A stretch of DNA of 64,000 bases. Source: Bacillota bacterium (lineage in GTDB: Bacteria; Bacillota; Clostridia; Oscillospirales; Oscillospiraceae). The stretch is taken from the NCBI GenBank assembly GCA_023459875.1, contig JAEWRY010000035.1:10152-74151 (forward strand). The letters are read 5' to 3'. A program made the translations under genes and the position numbers. Numbering within the stretch: position 1 is the stretch's first letter; every line of letters starts with the position of its first letter. The notes beneath the pieces are model-generated. The model searched no databases. It saw nothing but the letters and a program-made list of their open reading frames with translations, and was not told where the DNA came from. This document shows, one piece after another, positions 32,250 through 40,859 of the stretch.

Positions 32250-33188
32250 TCAGCCGCCGGTGAGCCGGAGCAGACGCTCCCATTTCTGATCCACAACGCG
32301 CTGGGCTTCTTCCAGCATCCACTCGTTGCCCGCCTGAAACATGTGGCGGAATCTCCCCTGGGGTCGGAGAAAGTCCTCCACGGGGAGCTTCCTCTTCGGG
32401 GTGTAGCTCAGGCGCCAGACGCCCTCCTCCACTTCGTAAAGAGGCCAGACGCAGGTGTCCACCGCGAGCTTCACGATTTCCGGGAGCTTCGCCATGGGAT
32501 AGTCCCATCCCCGGGGACACGGGGAGAGCACGTTGAGGAAGCAGGGACCCTGGGTGTAGATTGCCTTGCGGGATTTTTCGTGCAGGTCCCTGAAATTGCC
32601 CAGCGGGGCGGACTGCGCCACATAGGGGATGTTGTGGGCGACCAGAATTTCGGTCAGTTCCTTTTTCCCCTGCTTTTTGCCCTGCTGCGCGCTGCCCACG
32701 GCTGAGGTGGTCGTGCTGGCGAAGCGGGGGGTGGAGGAAGAGCGCTGGATGCCGGTGTTCATATAGGCCTCGTTATCGTAGCAGACGTAGACCATGTCGT
32801 GGCCGCGCTCCATGGCTCCCGACAGGGACTGGAAGCCTATGTCGTACGTGCCACCGTCCCCTCCGAAGGTGATGAACTTGACGGTTCCGTCCACCTTGCC
32901 CCGGCGCCTGAGGGCGTTATAGGCCGCTTCCACGCCGGAGCAGGTGGCCGCGGCGTTTTCGAATGCGGAGTGGATATAGCTGTCGGTATAGGCGGTATAG
33001 GGATAGATAAAGGTGGAGACCTCCAGGCAGCCGGTGGCGTTCACCACCACCGCCTGGTCCTCCGGCTCCAGAGCGCGCAGAACGCCCGATACAACGATCC
33101 CCGCGCCGCAGCCGGCGCAGAGCCGGTGCCCGCCGGTAAGCCGCGGGGGCTTTTCCGCTTCCTGTTTGAGGTTATACACTGTGTTCAT
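32250..33188 (-). CDS. 2-oxoacid:ferredoxin oxidoreductase beta subunit (TPP-binding)
   Basis: 312 residues. HRLCAGCGAGIVVSGVLRA opens the TPP domain with its cluster-binding Cys pair, TFGGDGGTYDIGFQSLSG is the thiamine diphosphate/Mg motif, and NEAYMNTGIQRSS is the following conserved stretch. This subunit decarboxylates the 2-oxoacid, giving an acyl-CoA and reduced ferredoxin, or the reverse. ATG 33188 overlaps the alpha-subunit stop (ATGA). Pyruvate, 2-oxoisovalerate and other branched 2-oxoacids are all possible; the T-box upstream favours an amino-acid-linked substrate. Confidence 0.9.
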   Translation of the reverse strand: MNTVYNLKQEAEKPPRLTGGHRLCAGCGAGIVVSGVLRALEPEDQAVVVNATGCLEVSTFIYPYTAYTDSYIHSAFENAAATCSGVEAAYNALRRRGKVDGTVKFITFGGDGGTYDIGFQSLSGAMERGHDMVYVCYDNEAYMNTGIQRSSSTPRFASTTTSAVGSAQQGKKQGKKELTEILVAHNIPYVAQSAPLGNFRDLHEKSRKAIYTQGPCFLNVLSPCPRGWDYPMAKLPEIVKLAVDTCVWPLYEVEEGVWRLSYTPKRKLPVEDFLRPQGRFRHMFQAGNEWMLEEAQRVVDQKWERLLRLTGG

Positions 33189-34375
33189 ACCGCCGCCCCC
33201 TTCTGCCGCTGGCCCATGTGGGAATATACCGGTCCCGTCTCGCCCGTACGGGCAATATCCGCGAGCCGTGCAAATATGGTTTCAATATCCTCTACCTTAA
33301 CATCCCTGCCGCCAAGGCCGTAGACGATATCGACCAGCTGCGGGCGGTCCTTCAGATGATACAAGGCCCCGCAGGTCTCCGAGAATAAAGGGCCTCCGTT
33401 TGCCGAAAAGCCCTCGGACTTATCCATGACCGCTACGGCCCTGACTCCCACCAGCGCCCTAGCCAGCTCCTCGGCGGGAAAGGGACGGAACACCCGCACC
33501 TTCACAAGCCCCGCCTTCACTCCGTTTTCCCGCAGTCTGTCCACGACCGCCTTGGCGGTTCCCGCGGTGGATCCGATCAGGACAAGGGCAAGTTCGGCGT
33601 CTTCCATATTGTACTCTTCAAGCAGGCCGTAACGCCTTCCGGAGACCTTTTCAAACTTTGCGGCCACCTCCAGAATACGGGCTTTGGCGGCTTTCATGGC
33701 CTCGGCCTGCATCACCTTGTGCTCCATATAATAATTACTCACGTCGTACGGACCCACCGCAAGGGGGTTTTCTTTCTTGAGCAGATAGTGCTCGGGGTTA
33801 TATTCCCCCACGAAGCTGCGAACGGCGCCGGTCTCCAGAAGCTCGATATTTTCCACGGCGTGGCTTGTAATGAAGCCGTCCATGCAGGTCATCACCGGCA
33901 GGCGCACGCCGGGCGCCTCGCCGATGGGCATGGCCATGAGAAAATTGTCATAGGCCTCCTGATTGTTCTCCGCGTAGAGCTGAATCCAGCCGGAGTCCCG
34001 GGCGCCCATGGAATCGGAGTAGTCGTTGTTGATGTTGATGGGCCCCGTAAGGGCGCGGTTAACGCAGGCGAGCGTCACGGGCAGACGGCAGGAGGCCGCA
34101 ACATAGAGCAGCTCAAACATGAGCGCCAGGCCACAGGAGGAGGTGGCGCAGACGGCTCGCGCGCCCGCGGCCTCGGCCGCGATGCACACCGACATGGAGC
34201 TGTGCTCGGATTCCACGGTCACGAATTCGGTGTTGACCTCCCCGTCGGCCACATAGTGGGCGAAGTACTCGGGAATCTCGGTGGAGGGGGTGATGGGGAA
34301 GGCCCCCATCACGTCGGGATTGATCTGCTTCAAGGCGTAAGCAACAGCCTCGTTGCCGGAAAGACGGCTGCTCAT
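33185..34375 (-). CDS. 2-oxoacid:ferredoxin oxidoreductase alpha subunit
   Basis: 396 residues. The opening GNEAVAYALKQINPDVMGAF continues with PITPSTEIPEYFAHYV, as in PorA/VorA proteins; SEHSSMSVCIAAEAAGARAV and the pyruvate-type NRALTGPININNDYSD segment follow. It binds the 2-oxoacid together with the beta subunit. The NRALTGPINI stretch resembles pyruvate synthase, but such motifs are shared with branched-chain enzymes. The start overlaps the delta-subunit stop by 4 bp. Confidence 0.9.
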   Translation of the reverse strand: MSSRLSGNEAVAYALKQINPDVMGAFPITPSTEIPEYFAHYVADGEVNTEFVTVESEHSSMSVCIAAEAAGARAVCATSSCGLALMFELLYVAASCRLPVTLACVNRALTGPININNDYSDSMGARDSGWIQLYAENNQEAYDNFLMAMPIGEAPGVRLPVMTCMDGFITSHAVENIELLETGAVRSFVGEYNPEHYLLKKENPLAVGPYDVSNYYMEHKVMQAEAMKAAKARILEVAAKFEKVSGRRYGLLEEYNMEDAELALVLIGSTAGTAKAVVDRLRENGVKAGLVKVRVFRPFPAEELARALVGVRAVAVMDKSEGFSANGGPLFSETCGALYHLKDRPQLVDIVYGLGGRDVKVEDIETIFARLADIARTGETGPVYSHMGQRQKGAAV

Positions 34376-34680
34376 AGGGCTTCACCTCCCGCCGTCATGG
34401 TAATTGCCGGGAAGGGACATACTACCGCGCAGATGCCGCAGCCCTTGCAGTGCATATAATCAAAATCCAGGCGCTTACCGTCCTTCACCGGAATGGCGCT
34501 GTCCGGGCAGAAGGGAACGCAGAGCATGCAGTGCCTGCACGCCTCGCTGTGGAAAACGGGCGTGTTGGTCCGCCAGGTTCCGGTGTCAAAGCTCCGGGCA
34601 GTTCCCGGCTCGTAGATCTCCCCGCCGGGGGTCAGGTCCTCCCAGGGGCTGCGCTCATTAATGTCCTTCGCGTAAATCAT
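34372..34680 (-). CDS. 2-oxoacid:ferredoxin oxidoreductase delta subunit (2x[4Fe-4S])
   Basis: 102 residues. CRHCMLCVPFCPDSAIPV and CKGCGICAVVCPFPAITM are two complete CxxCxxCxxxCP clusters. The separate ferredoxin-like subunit is typical of the four-subunit (gamma-delta-alpha-beta) enzymes of anaerobes. It overlaps both neighbours by 4 bp, so all four subunits are translationally coupled. Confidence 0.92.
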   Translation of the reverse strand: MIYAKDINERSPWEDLTPGGEIYEPGTARSFDTGTWRTNTPVFHSEACRHCMLCVPFCPDSAIPVKDGKRLDFDYMHCKGCGICAVVCPFPAITMTAGGEAL

Positions 34681-35261
34681 CCTGCCTGCACCTCCTCCAT
34701 GGATTTTTTCAGTACCGCCATATTTCCCTCGATCACCTGGGGCTTGTCGGAGAATTTATGGCGAAAGGATTCTTCGATATCGGCCAGAAAACGCTCCGTT
34801 TCCAGAACGCCGCTCACCTTCACCGCCGCGGCGAGCATCGGGGTATTGGGAAAGTTCATGCCCAGAAGCTCTTCGGAGATGCGGCGGGCGTCGATGGTGC
34901 AGACTGCTCCGGCCCAGCCCCGCAGCCTGCTGCGAATCTCCCCGGGGGAGCTGGGCGTGTTAACGATGACCGCGCCGCCCTCCTTTAGCCCTGCGGTTAC
35001 GTCTACGCTCTCCAGCAGGCTGTCATCCACCACGATCACATAATCCGGATAGTAGATGTTGGAGTGGATGGTGCACCGCTTTTCACAGATACGGTTATAG
35101 GCCGTAACCGGAGCGCCCATGCGCTCGGGTCCATACTCGGGGAAGCCCTGCACGAATTTTCCTTCCAGACCGGCCACGTCCGCCAGCAGCAGACAGGCCA
35201 TTTTGGCGCCCTGCCCGCCTCTTCCGTGCCAGCGGATTTCCACCATATCCCTGCTCGCCAT
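34677..35261 (-). CDS. 2-oxoacid:ferredoxin oxidoreductase gamma subunit
   Basis: 194 residues. MVEIRWHGRGGQGAKMACLL is the CoA-binding gamma-subunit motif, followed by FVQGFPEYGPERMGAPVTAY. It is the first gene of the operon and begins 52 bp downstream of the T-box terminator. AAAGGCAATGGCGAGC is a weak ribosome context; the start at ATG 35261 fits the family's N-terminus. Confidence 0.9.
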   Translation of the reverse strand: MASRDMVEIRWHGRGGQGAKMACLLLADVAGLEGKFVQGFPEYGPERMGAPVTAYNRICEKRCTIHSNIYYPDYVIVVDDSLLESVDVTAGLKEGGAVIVNTPSSPGEIRSRLRGWAGAVCTIDARRISEELLGMNFPNTPMLAAAVKVSGVLETERFLADIEESFRHKFSDKPQVIEGNMAVLKKSMEEVQAG

Positions 35262-35304
35262 TGCCTTTTCCTCCAGTCGTTATGTTAAGGTTATTCAATA
35301 AATA

Positions 35305-35567
35305 ATATAAAAAGGCTTTCGTCCCGTAAAGGGACGAAAGCCTATAAGACGATCGCTGTACCACCCAAATTACAAACATACCAACATATGTGTTCCCGTT
35401 CACGGGGGAAAACCGTCGGAGCCTACTTGATGTTTCGTTCGGTCCGCAGCTCAGGAGTGATTTTCGGATTTCAGACTACTGGTACCGGGTTCGCACCTAC
35501 CCCCGGCTCTCTGAAACGTTCAGCTGAAACGTACTCTCTCCGTCAACGCCTTTGAAATATTAGATTA
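35305..35567 (-). ncRNA. T-box riboswitch upstream of the 2-oxoacid:ferredoxin oxidoreductase operon
   Basis: On the minus strand the leader has all the T-box marks: a stem I with AGAGAGCCGGGGG and GTGCGAACCCGGT, the T-box sequence TTGGGTGGTACAGCGAT (35352-35369) and a strong terminator stem AGGCTTTCGTCCC with its complement (35313-35343) followed by TTTTTA. The presumed specifier loop reads CGAAAATCACTCC, where ATC (Ile) followed by A is the best-placed codon; this is inference. Binding of uncharged tRNA would let transcription continue into the operon. Confidence 0.9.
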
Positions 35568-35573
35568 CTGATT

Positions 35574-35602
35574 ACTATATCTCCTTGCGCGGGTTTTGTC
35601 AA
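35574..35602 (-). promoter_or_regulatory. Promoter of the T-box leader
   Basis: On the minus strand TTGACA (35602-35597) and TATAGT (35579-35574) are 17 bp apart, which puts the start of the transcript near 35567. Confidence 0.78.
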
Positions 35603-35810
35603 CCGCTCTGTCTGATTTTTAGCTTTTTGGCAAAATCGATTTCCGGTCTCCCGGATTCTCGTGCAAAATCACAAGTCAAGGGCCCGCGCGAAGAGAAGGC
35701 TTGTGCTTCTCGTCGCGCAGCGACTGCGTTGCCATTGCCCGCTGCCGGAAAAAAGAACTGCGAAGCAAGCTGGGAGAATTCAGTTACGCCTGAATTTAAG
35801 ACGCAGAAAT
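35603..35810. other. Stretch without recognised features
   Basis: About 200 bp between the T-box promoter and the next terminator. It holds a short palindrome (GTCGCGCAGCGAC near 35720-35740) but no gene with a ribosome site. The long plus-strand open frame that crosses it runs antisense into the YheO-like gene and is not credible. Confidence 0.5.
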
Positions 35811-35849
35811 ATAAAACCCCTGTAACCTTTTGTGTTACAGGGGTTTTAT
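35811..35849. terminator. Terminator of the YheO-like regulator gene
   Basis: A perfect 16-bp stem, ATAAAACCCCTGTAAC with its complement, with T-runs on both strands. It lies 42 bp after the stop of the minus-strand regulator. Confidence 0.88.
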
Positions 35850-35890
35850 ATGGAAAGACTGGGGAAAATCCGGGTGGGCCTGAAGAAGCA

Positions 35891-36586
35891 CTATTCTTCC
35901 AGCTCTATTCTCTCCAAAGAGCTTTCCTGAGCAATGTTACGGATGTGAAGATAAACGGTATTCCTGGATATGCCGAGCAGATTGGAAATATAGATGACAG
36001 CGTCCTTCAGATTGAAAACGCCGTTCTGATAGAGTTCGCGGATAATCTCACGGTTGCGCTGGCTTGGCAGGATACGCTCGTCTTCCATGACGCGCTGGCG
36101 GGCGCTTATCATGGACTTTTCGATGGTCTCGCTGACATTCTCGGCGAAATTTTCGCTGCGGGAGACGGTTGTCCTGCCGCCGACTGTACACAAGGAAGCG
36201 ATCACGTCGGAAAAGGGGGAATCCAGGTAGAAATTGATGCACATGACGCCGATGATCCTGCCGCCCTCGCCCTTGATGGCGATGGTGGTGGAACGCAGCG
36301 GCTCGTCCTTTTTATTTTTGCACAGATAAGTAATGTAGGGCTTATCGTTGGAAGATCTCATTTTCGCCAGCATTTCCAGCGCAAGGTCGGTAATGGGGGC
36401 GCCTTCTCTCCGGCCTGTATGGTAACCGTTGAGAATTTTAATGACAGAGTGGTCCATATTTTCCAGATCGTGCAATACGATCTCATAACAGTCGGACAAG
36501 TAATCGCTTAATCCCTCGGCAAAGTCCTTGTAGGACTCTAATATCATTCGGTCTACCTCAGTTAGTTTTATTGGCGCTTGTTCCAT
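35891..36586 (-). CDS. YheO/DauR-like PAS-HTH transcriptional regulator
   Basis: 231 residues. The N-terminal YheO-type PAS domain includes LSDCYEIVLHDLENMDHSVI, IKGEGGRIIGVMCINFY and the following stretch; the C-terminal HTH reads KDAVIYISNLLGISRNTVYL. DauR, a member of this group, controls D-arginine use in Pseudomonas. Here the gene is divergent from a RidA/aminotransferase/peptidase/Dpp operon, which makes control by an amino acid or imine ligand plausible. The intergenic region between them holds two AATATT palindromes that may be operators. Confidence 0.85.
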   Translation of the reverse strand: MEQAPIKLTEVDRMILESYKDFAEGLSDYLSDCYEIVLHDLENMDHSVIKILNGYHTGRREGAPITDLALEMLAKMRSSNDKPYITYLCKNKKDEPLRSTTIAIKGEGGRIIGVMCINFYLDSPFSDVIASLCTVGGRTTVSRSENFAENVSETIEKSMISARQRVMEDERILPSQRNREIIRELYQNGVFNLKDAVIYISNLLGISRNTVYLHIRNIAQESSLERIELEE

Positions 36587-36721
36587 AGACAGCCTCCTGT
36601 TGAAGTAAAATATTTATGCAGACACGCAATTCAACAATTTGAAAGAACAGGGGAACAGTTTGTTCAAATATAGTTTAGCAAGTTCTTACGCTACAGACAT
36701 AAATCATAAAACAAATCTGTG

Positions 36722-36819
36722 AATATTGCAATATTGTTTAGCGAGAAAAATAACCAATGAAATAAATTTTTATAAAATTCGTGAAATGACTTGACTGCAC
36801 TGAAATATTGTAATATATT
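36722..36819 (+). promoter_or_regulatory. Promoter and candidate operators of the ridA operon
   Basis: AATATTGCAATATT (36722-36735) is a perfect 14-bp palindrome. A close variant, AATATTGTAATATA, lies at 36804-36817 over the -10 of a promoter made of TTGACT (36791-36796) and TATATT (36814-36819), spacing 17 bp. A repressor bound at both sites would block this promoter; the YheO-like protein is the obvious candidate. Confidence 0.55.
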
Positions 36820-36832
36820 AATGTCATCGAAC

Positions 36833-36894
36833 AAGGGCGTGACGAAAAGGCTGAACTATTTTAATGAAAGCCGATCGGACTCGCCCCTTTTTTT
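36833..36894 (+). terminator. Leader terminator upstream of ridA
   Basis: AAGGGCG near 36833 pairs with CGCCCCTT (one bulged C), enclosing a second stem GGCT/AGCC, and seven T follow. No plus-strand gene lies upstream, so it is inside the leader of the ridA operon and may be an attenuator. Confidence 0.6.
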
Positions 36895-36974
36895 ATGCAA
36901 AGAGCTTTTGCAAGCTAAAGGCATTTCAAATGCAAAAACGAATCCCGGTAAATTGAAAGGAGTATGCGGATCCA

Positions 36975-37352
36975 ATGGAAAAAAAGATAATTGTCACGTC
37001 AAAGGCGCCTGCGGCCATCGGCCCCTATTCACAGGCGGTGGTCGGAAACGGAACTCTTTATGTATCCGGCCAGATCCCGATTGATCCCGCCACCGGAGTG
37101 ATGCCCGAGGGGTTGGAGGACCAGGTCCGGCAGTCTATGAAGAATGTCCTCTCTTTGGTGGGGGAAGCAGGCGGAAATGCCTCCAGCGTGGTAAAATGCG
37201 GCTTGTTTATCCGTGATATGGGCGCTTTCGCCCGTATCAACGATGTATATAAGACCTTTTTTGACGCTGACGCGCCGGCCCGCTTTGTGGTGGAGGTTTC
37301 AAACCTTCCCAAGGGAGCTCAGATTGAGATAGACGCGATTGCCATCCTTTAA
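36975..37352 (+). CDS. ridA: RidA family imine deaminase
   Basis: 125 residues. AAIGPYSQAVVGNGTLYVSG is the classic opening, GGNASSVVKCGLFIRDM the middle, and FVVEVSNLPKGAQIEIDAIA the end, with the conserved Glu and the Arg of APARFVVE. RidA hydrolyses 2-aminoacrylate and other enamines made by PLP enzymes. Directly upstream of an aminotransferase gene it would clear imines from amino-acid breakdown. AAAGGAG stands 11 bp before ATG 36975, rather far. Confidence 0.92.
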   Translation: MEKKIIVTSKAPAAIGPYSQAVVGNGTLYVSGQIPIDPATGVMPEGLEDQVRQSMKNVLSLVGEAGGNASSVVKCGLFIRDMGAFARINDVYKTFFDADAPARFVVEVSNLPKGAQIEIDAIAIL

Positions 37353-37438
37353 GATGCCTTAACCAGCACTAAGAAAAAATGACCATGATGATTGGTGCTC
37401 AGAACGAAAGCCAGCATTTTGAGCAAGGAGACAGCACA

Positions 37439-38647
37439 ATGGATGTAAAAGAAAAAGTATCCTCCCGGTTTGCCGGAGTTGAGGGCGGACTTTTTTCCAA
37501 GGTGACCAAGGCGGATGTGGGGGATAACTTCGCGTCGATGGCCGAGCAGCAGGTCACCCTCATGGGGTGGGCGGACCCCTTTTTCCCCGACCCTTCCATT
37601 CCGGAGCATGTGAAACGCACCATGGTGGAAGCCTTTGAGAATGGATTTTCTTCCCATTATACCATGCCGATCGGCTCTTTGGAACTGCGAACCGAGATTT
37701 CCCACAAATGTAGGAAATATAACAAGCTTGACTTGGACCCTCGCCGCAATGTGATGATTACGCCGGGTTCCGATTCGGGACTATTTTATGCCATGTCGGT
37801 GCTTTTGGACGCGGGGGACGAGGTACTGGTGCCAGATCCCAGCTATCCCAGCAATTTTTTGAATCCCAGGCTCCTTGGGGCGGTAACCGTCCCCGTGCCG
37901 CTGGATGCTCCTCACGGGTACAGGCTGGATATGGAAGCGTTCGAGAAGGCGGTAACGCCGAGAACCAAAATGGTTCTTCTGACCCACCCAAACAATCCCA
38001 CCACCACGGTGTTCCGCCGGGATGAACTGGAGGCGCTCGCCCGATTTATCTGTCGGCACGATCTGATGCTTGTAGTGGACCAGGCGTTTGAGGACATGAT
38101 TTTTGACGATGTGGAGTTTGTGACACCGGCTTCCTTGCCCGGCATGTGGGAGAGAACCGTCACCGTTTTTTCCATCTCCAAGGGGATGGGGCTTTCCGGC
38201 TTCCGCGTGGGCTACATCGTCGCCTGCGACAAGTTGATGGACGTTTATTACGGCGCGGCGGTGAACGTATTGGGCGCCACCAATACCGCTTCCCAGCTGG
38301 GCGCCATCACCGCGTTCCGGAATCCTCGGTTCATGGAGGCTTACAGGGATAGCTTTGAGCGGCGGCGCAGGGCAGCCCACGAAATTTTGGGACAGGTACC
38401 GGGCGTTTCCATGCTGATGCCCCAATCGGGATTCTACTGCTGGATCGACGTATCCGCTCTGGGTGATTCCACTGAGATTGCCGAATACCTGATCACGGCA
38501 GCCAAGGTGGCCGTCAACGACGGCAAGAATTATGGAAAGCAGGGGAACGGCTGTCTGCGCATCATTCATGGTTGCCTGGGCAGCGACAGGGAGTCGGAGA
38601 TGGCCCTTATGCGCATCGCCGGCGCCCTAAGGGTTTACCGTAAATAA
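37439..38647 (+). CDS. Pyridoxal-phosphate aminotransferase, class I/II
   Basis: 402 residues. HYTMPIGSLELRTEISHKCR near residue 75, MITPGSDSGLFYAM, LLTHPNNPTTTVF, DQAFEDMIFDD, and SISKGMGLSGFRVGY with the PLP-binding Lys give the whole fold-type I aminotransferase order. The substrate is an amino acid, not defined. ATG 37439 follows AAGGAG by 8 bp and is preferred over the upstream in-frame start at 37379. It is second in the ridA operon. Confidence 0.9.
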   Translation: MDVKEKVSSRFAGVEGGLFSKVTKADVGDNFASMAEQQVTLMGWADPFFPDPSIPEHVKRTMVEAFENGFSSHYTMPIGSLELRTEISHKCRKYNKLDLDPRRNVMITPGSDSGLFYAMSVLLDAGDEVLVPDPSYPSNFLNPRLLGAVTVPVPLDAPHGYRLDMEAFEKAVTPRTKMVLLTHPNNPTTTVFRRDELEALARFICRHDLMLVVDQAFEDMIFDDVEFVTPASLPGMWERTVTVFSISKGMGLSGFRVGYIVACDKLMDVYYGAAVNVLGATNTASQLGAITAFRNPRFMEAYRDSFERRRRAAHEILGQVPGVSMLMPQSGFYCWIDVSALGDSTEIAEYLITAAKVAVNDGKNYGKQGNGCLRIIHGCLGSDRESEMALMRIAGALRVYRK

Positions 38648-38672
38648 CGTTAGCGTAAGGAGTGATGGAGAG

Positions 38673-39740
38673 TTGAAGGCTTCTACTCAGGCTGAGGGCC
38701 GTACATACTATTTGAATTGGGAACTGCAAAAGGCCGCGGAAAAAATGCTGCGGGAGATTTTGAAGGTGAAGCCGGGGGAAACCGTGCTCATCACCTGCGA
38801 CACCACCAACGACGAGCGGGTGGTGAACGCCACGGCGGGCGCCGCCCTCACCATGGGAGCCTATCCCATCGTGATGCAGTTTCCCGCAAGTCTGGATCAG
38901 GCGATTATGATTGAGCCGACGCCGCCCGTACTGGAAGCCATCAAGGCCGCCGACGTGTGGGTGGAATACGACTATCAGCTCTTCTACACCCGGGGCTGGA
39001 AACAGGCTATGGATGCGGGGACCCGCCAAATCACCGCCGCCGCCATGGACATCAATATGATGCTCAATGTGATCGGCCGTTACGACCACAAGAAGATCGT
39101 TGAACTTGGGGACCGTCTGGCCAGCCTGCATGACACAGCCAGAAACATGCGCATCACGAGCCCCCGCGGAACCGACCTCAGTTTTTCCTGCGAAGGGCGT
39201 ATGTGTGAGCAGAGCGGGACTTACGCCGAACCCGGCACCTCCGTGATGCTCTCCGGTCAGACCTCCATGTGTCCCGTGGAGAATACCATTAACGGCACCA
39301 TCGTCTTCGACGGCGGACTCTTCCCACCCCAGGAGATCGGCCGGCAGGTGAACCCCGTGAAGCTCACTGTGGAGAGCGGCGTGGTGACAAAAATTGAGGG
39401 GGACGGACGGGAGGCACACCTATTTAAGAAATGGATGGCCAGCTGGAACGACCCCAAAATGTACTGGATCGCCCATATCTCCTGCGGCTTCAACCCCGGC
39501 GTTCCGGAACCCACCGGCCGCATTGAGGAAGACGAACGGGTCTTCGGATGTGTGGAAATCGGCATCGGCACCCAGGGGGAGGGCATGGGAGGTCCCGGCT
39601 GGGTGGCAGCCAACCATACCGACGGCATTATTTTGAACCCCTCCATCTACTGCGACGGTGTTGCCATTGAGGAAAGCGGTTTTTATGTGGACCCCCTCTG
39701 CGCCGGGATCTGCGGCGAGTTGGGCATCGCCGGTTATTAA
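38673..39740 (+). CDS. M29-type aminopeptidase-like protein, copy 1
   Basis: 355 residues resembling the thermophilic aminopeptidase (M29, AmpS/PepS) group, whose relatives include 2,5-dihydroxypyridine dioxygenases. Marks are VKPGETVLITCDTTNDERVV, DGGLFPPQEIGRQVNPVKL, an internal GREAHLFKKWMASWNDPKMY, a HISCGFNPG segment and ANHTDGIILNPSIYCDG. The Glu/His/Asp metal ligands of M29 appear to be in this second half. The start is TTG 38673 after AAGGAG. The next gene is a tandem copy (about 88% identical by eye). Use on peptides or on an N-heterocycle is open; the neighbouring M20 peptidase and Dpp transporter favour peptides. Confidence 0.78.
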   Translation: MKASTQAEGRTYYLNWELQKAAEKMLREILKVKPGETVLITCDTTNDERVVNATAGAALTMGAYPIVMQFPASLDQAIMIEPTPPVLEAIKAADVWVEYDYQLFYTRGWKQAMDAGTRQITAAAMDINMMLNVIGRYDHKKIVELGDRLASLHDTARNMRITSPRGTDLSFSCEGRMCEQSGTYAEPGTSVMLSGQTSMCPVENTINGTIVFDGGLFPPQEIGRQVNPVKLTVESGVVTKIEGDGREAHLFKKWMASWNDPKMYWIAHISCGFNPGVPEPTGRIEEDERVFGCVEIGIGTQGEGMGGPGWVAANHTDGIILNPSIYCDGVAIEESGFYVDPLCAGICGELGIAGY

Positions 39741-39788
39741 GACACTGATTTAACCGTTTAAACTATAAAAGAATAGGAGAAATGAAGT

Positions 39789-40856
39789 ATGAAAGCATCA
39801 ACACAAGCGGAAGGCCGCACCTACTATCTGAATTGGGAGCTTCAAAAGGCTGCGGAAAAAATGCTGCGGGAAATTATGATGGTTAAGCCGGGCGAGACGG
39901 TTCTCATCACCTGCGACACCACCAACGATGAACGTGTCATCAACGCCACCGCGGGAGCCGCCCTCACCATGGGCGCCTATCCCATCGTGATGCAGTACCC
40001 CGCTTCCCTGGAGCAGGCCATTATGATCGAGCCCACTCCTCCCGTGCTGGCAGCCATCAAAGCCGCGGACGTGTGGATTGAGTACGATTACCAGCTCTTC
40101 TACACCAGAGGCTGGAAGCAGGCCATGGACGCCGGAACCCGTCAGATCACCGCCGCCTCCATGGATATTAATATGATGCTCAACGTCATCGGCCGTTTCG
40201 ACCACCACAAGATCGTGGAATTGGGCAACCGTCTGGTAGACCTGCATAACGCTGCCAAAAAGATGCGTATCACCAGCTCCGGCGGCACCGATCTTACATA
40301 CTCCTGCGAGGGACGCAAGTGCAAGCAGAGCGGAACCTATGCCGCCCCCGGCACCTCCGTCATGCTCTCCGGACAGACCTCCATGTGCCCCATCGAAAAC
40401 ACCATCAACGGAACCATCGTTTTCGACGGCGGACTCTTCCCGCCCCAGGAGATCGGCCGCCAGGTGAATCCCGTAAAGCTCACGGTGGTGGACGGCGTGG
40501 TGACAAGCATCGAGGGCGAGGGCAGGGAAGCCCATCTTTTCAAAAAATGGATGGCCAGCTGGAACGACCCCAAGATGTACTGGGTGGCCCACATCTCCTG
40601 CGGCTTCAACCCCGGCATTCCGGAACCCACGGGCCGCATCGAGGAGGACGAGCGCATCTTCGGCTGCATTGAAATCGGACTGGGCACCCAAGGCGAGGGT
40701 CTGGGCGGCAAGAGCTGGGTGGCCGCCAACCACACCGACGGCATTATGCTCAACCCTTCCATTTACTGCGACGGGGTGGCCATCGAGGACAACGGCTTCT
40801 ATGTCGATCCCGAATGCGCCCGTATCTGCAAAGAACTGGGCGTTGCCGGTTACTAA
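39789..40856 (+). CDS. M29-type aminopeptidase-like protein, copy 2
   Basis: 355 residues, same length as the gene before it with no gaps; I count about 44 differing residues (about 88% identity), which cluster at residues 139-186 and at the very C-terminus (ECARICKELGV in place of LCAGICGELGI). All putative metal-ligand regions are unchanged, so both are probably active. Ribosome site AGGAGAAATGA precedes ATG 39789. The pair is a fairly recent tandem duplication, possibly giving two substrate ranges or a heteromer. Confidence 0.78.
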   Translation: MKASTQAEGRTYYLNWELQKAAEKMLREIMMVKPGETVLITCDTTNDERVINATAGAALTMGAYPIVMQYPASLEQAIMIEPTPPVLAAIKAADVWIEYDYQLFYTRGWKQAMDAGTRQITAASMDINMMLNVIGRFDHHKIVELGNRLVDLHNAAKKMRITSSGGTDLTYSCEGRKCKQSGTYAAPGTSVMLSGQTSMCPIENTINGTIVFDGGLFPPQEIGRQVNPVKLTVVDGVVTSIEGEGREAHLFKKWMASWNDPKMYWVAHISCGFNPGIPEPTGRIEEDERIFGCIEIGLGTQGEGLGGKSWVAANHTDGIMLNPSIYCDGVAIEDNGFYVDPECARICKELGVAGY

Positions 40857-40859
40857 GCC

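Noticed and set aside
35585..36511. A 308-codon plus-strand frame over the T-box promoter and the YheO-like gene
   Set aside because: It is antisense to the regulator for most of its length and crosses a strong terminator; composition is not protein-like.
36791..37084. A 97-codon frame in the ridA leader
   Set aside because: Begins in the -35 element, runs over the leader terminator and out of frame into ridA.
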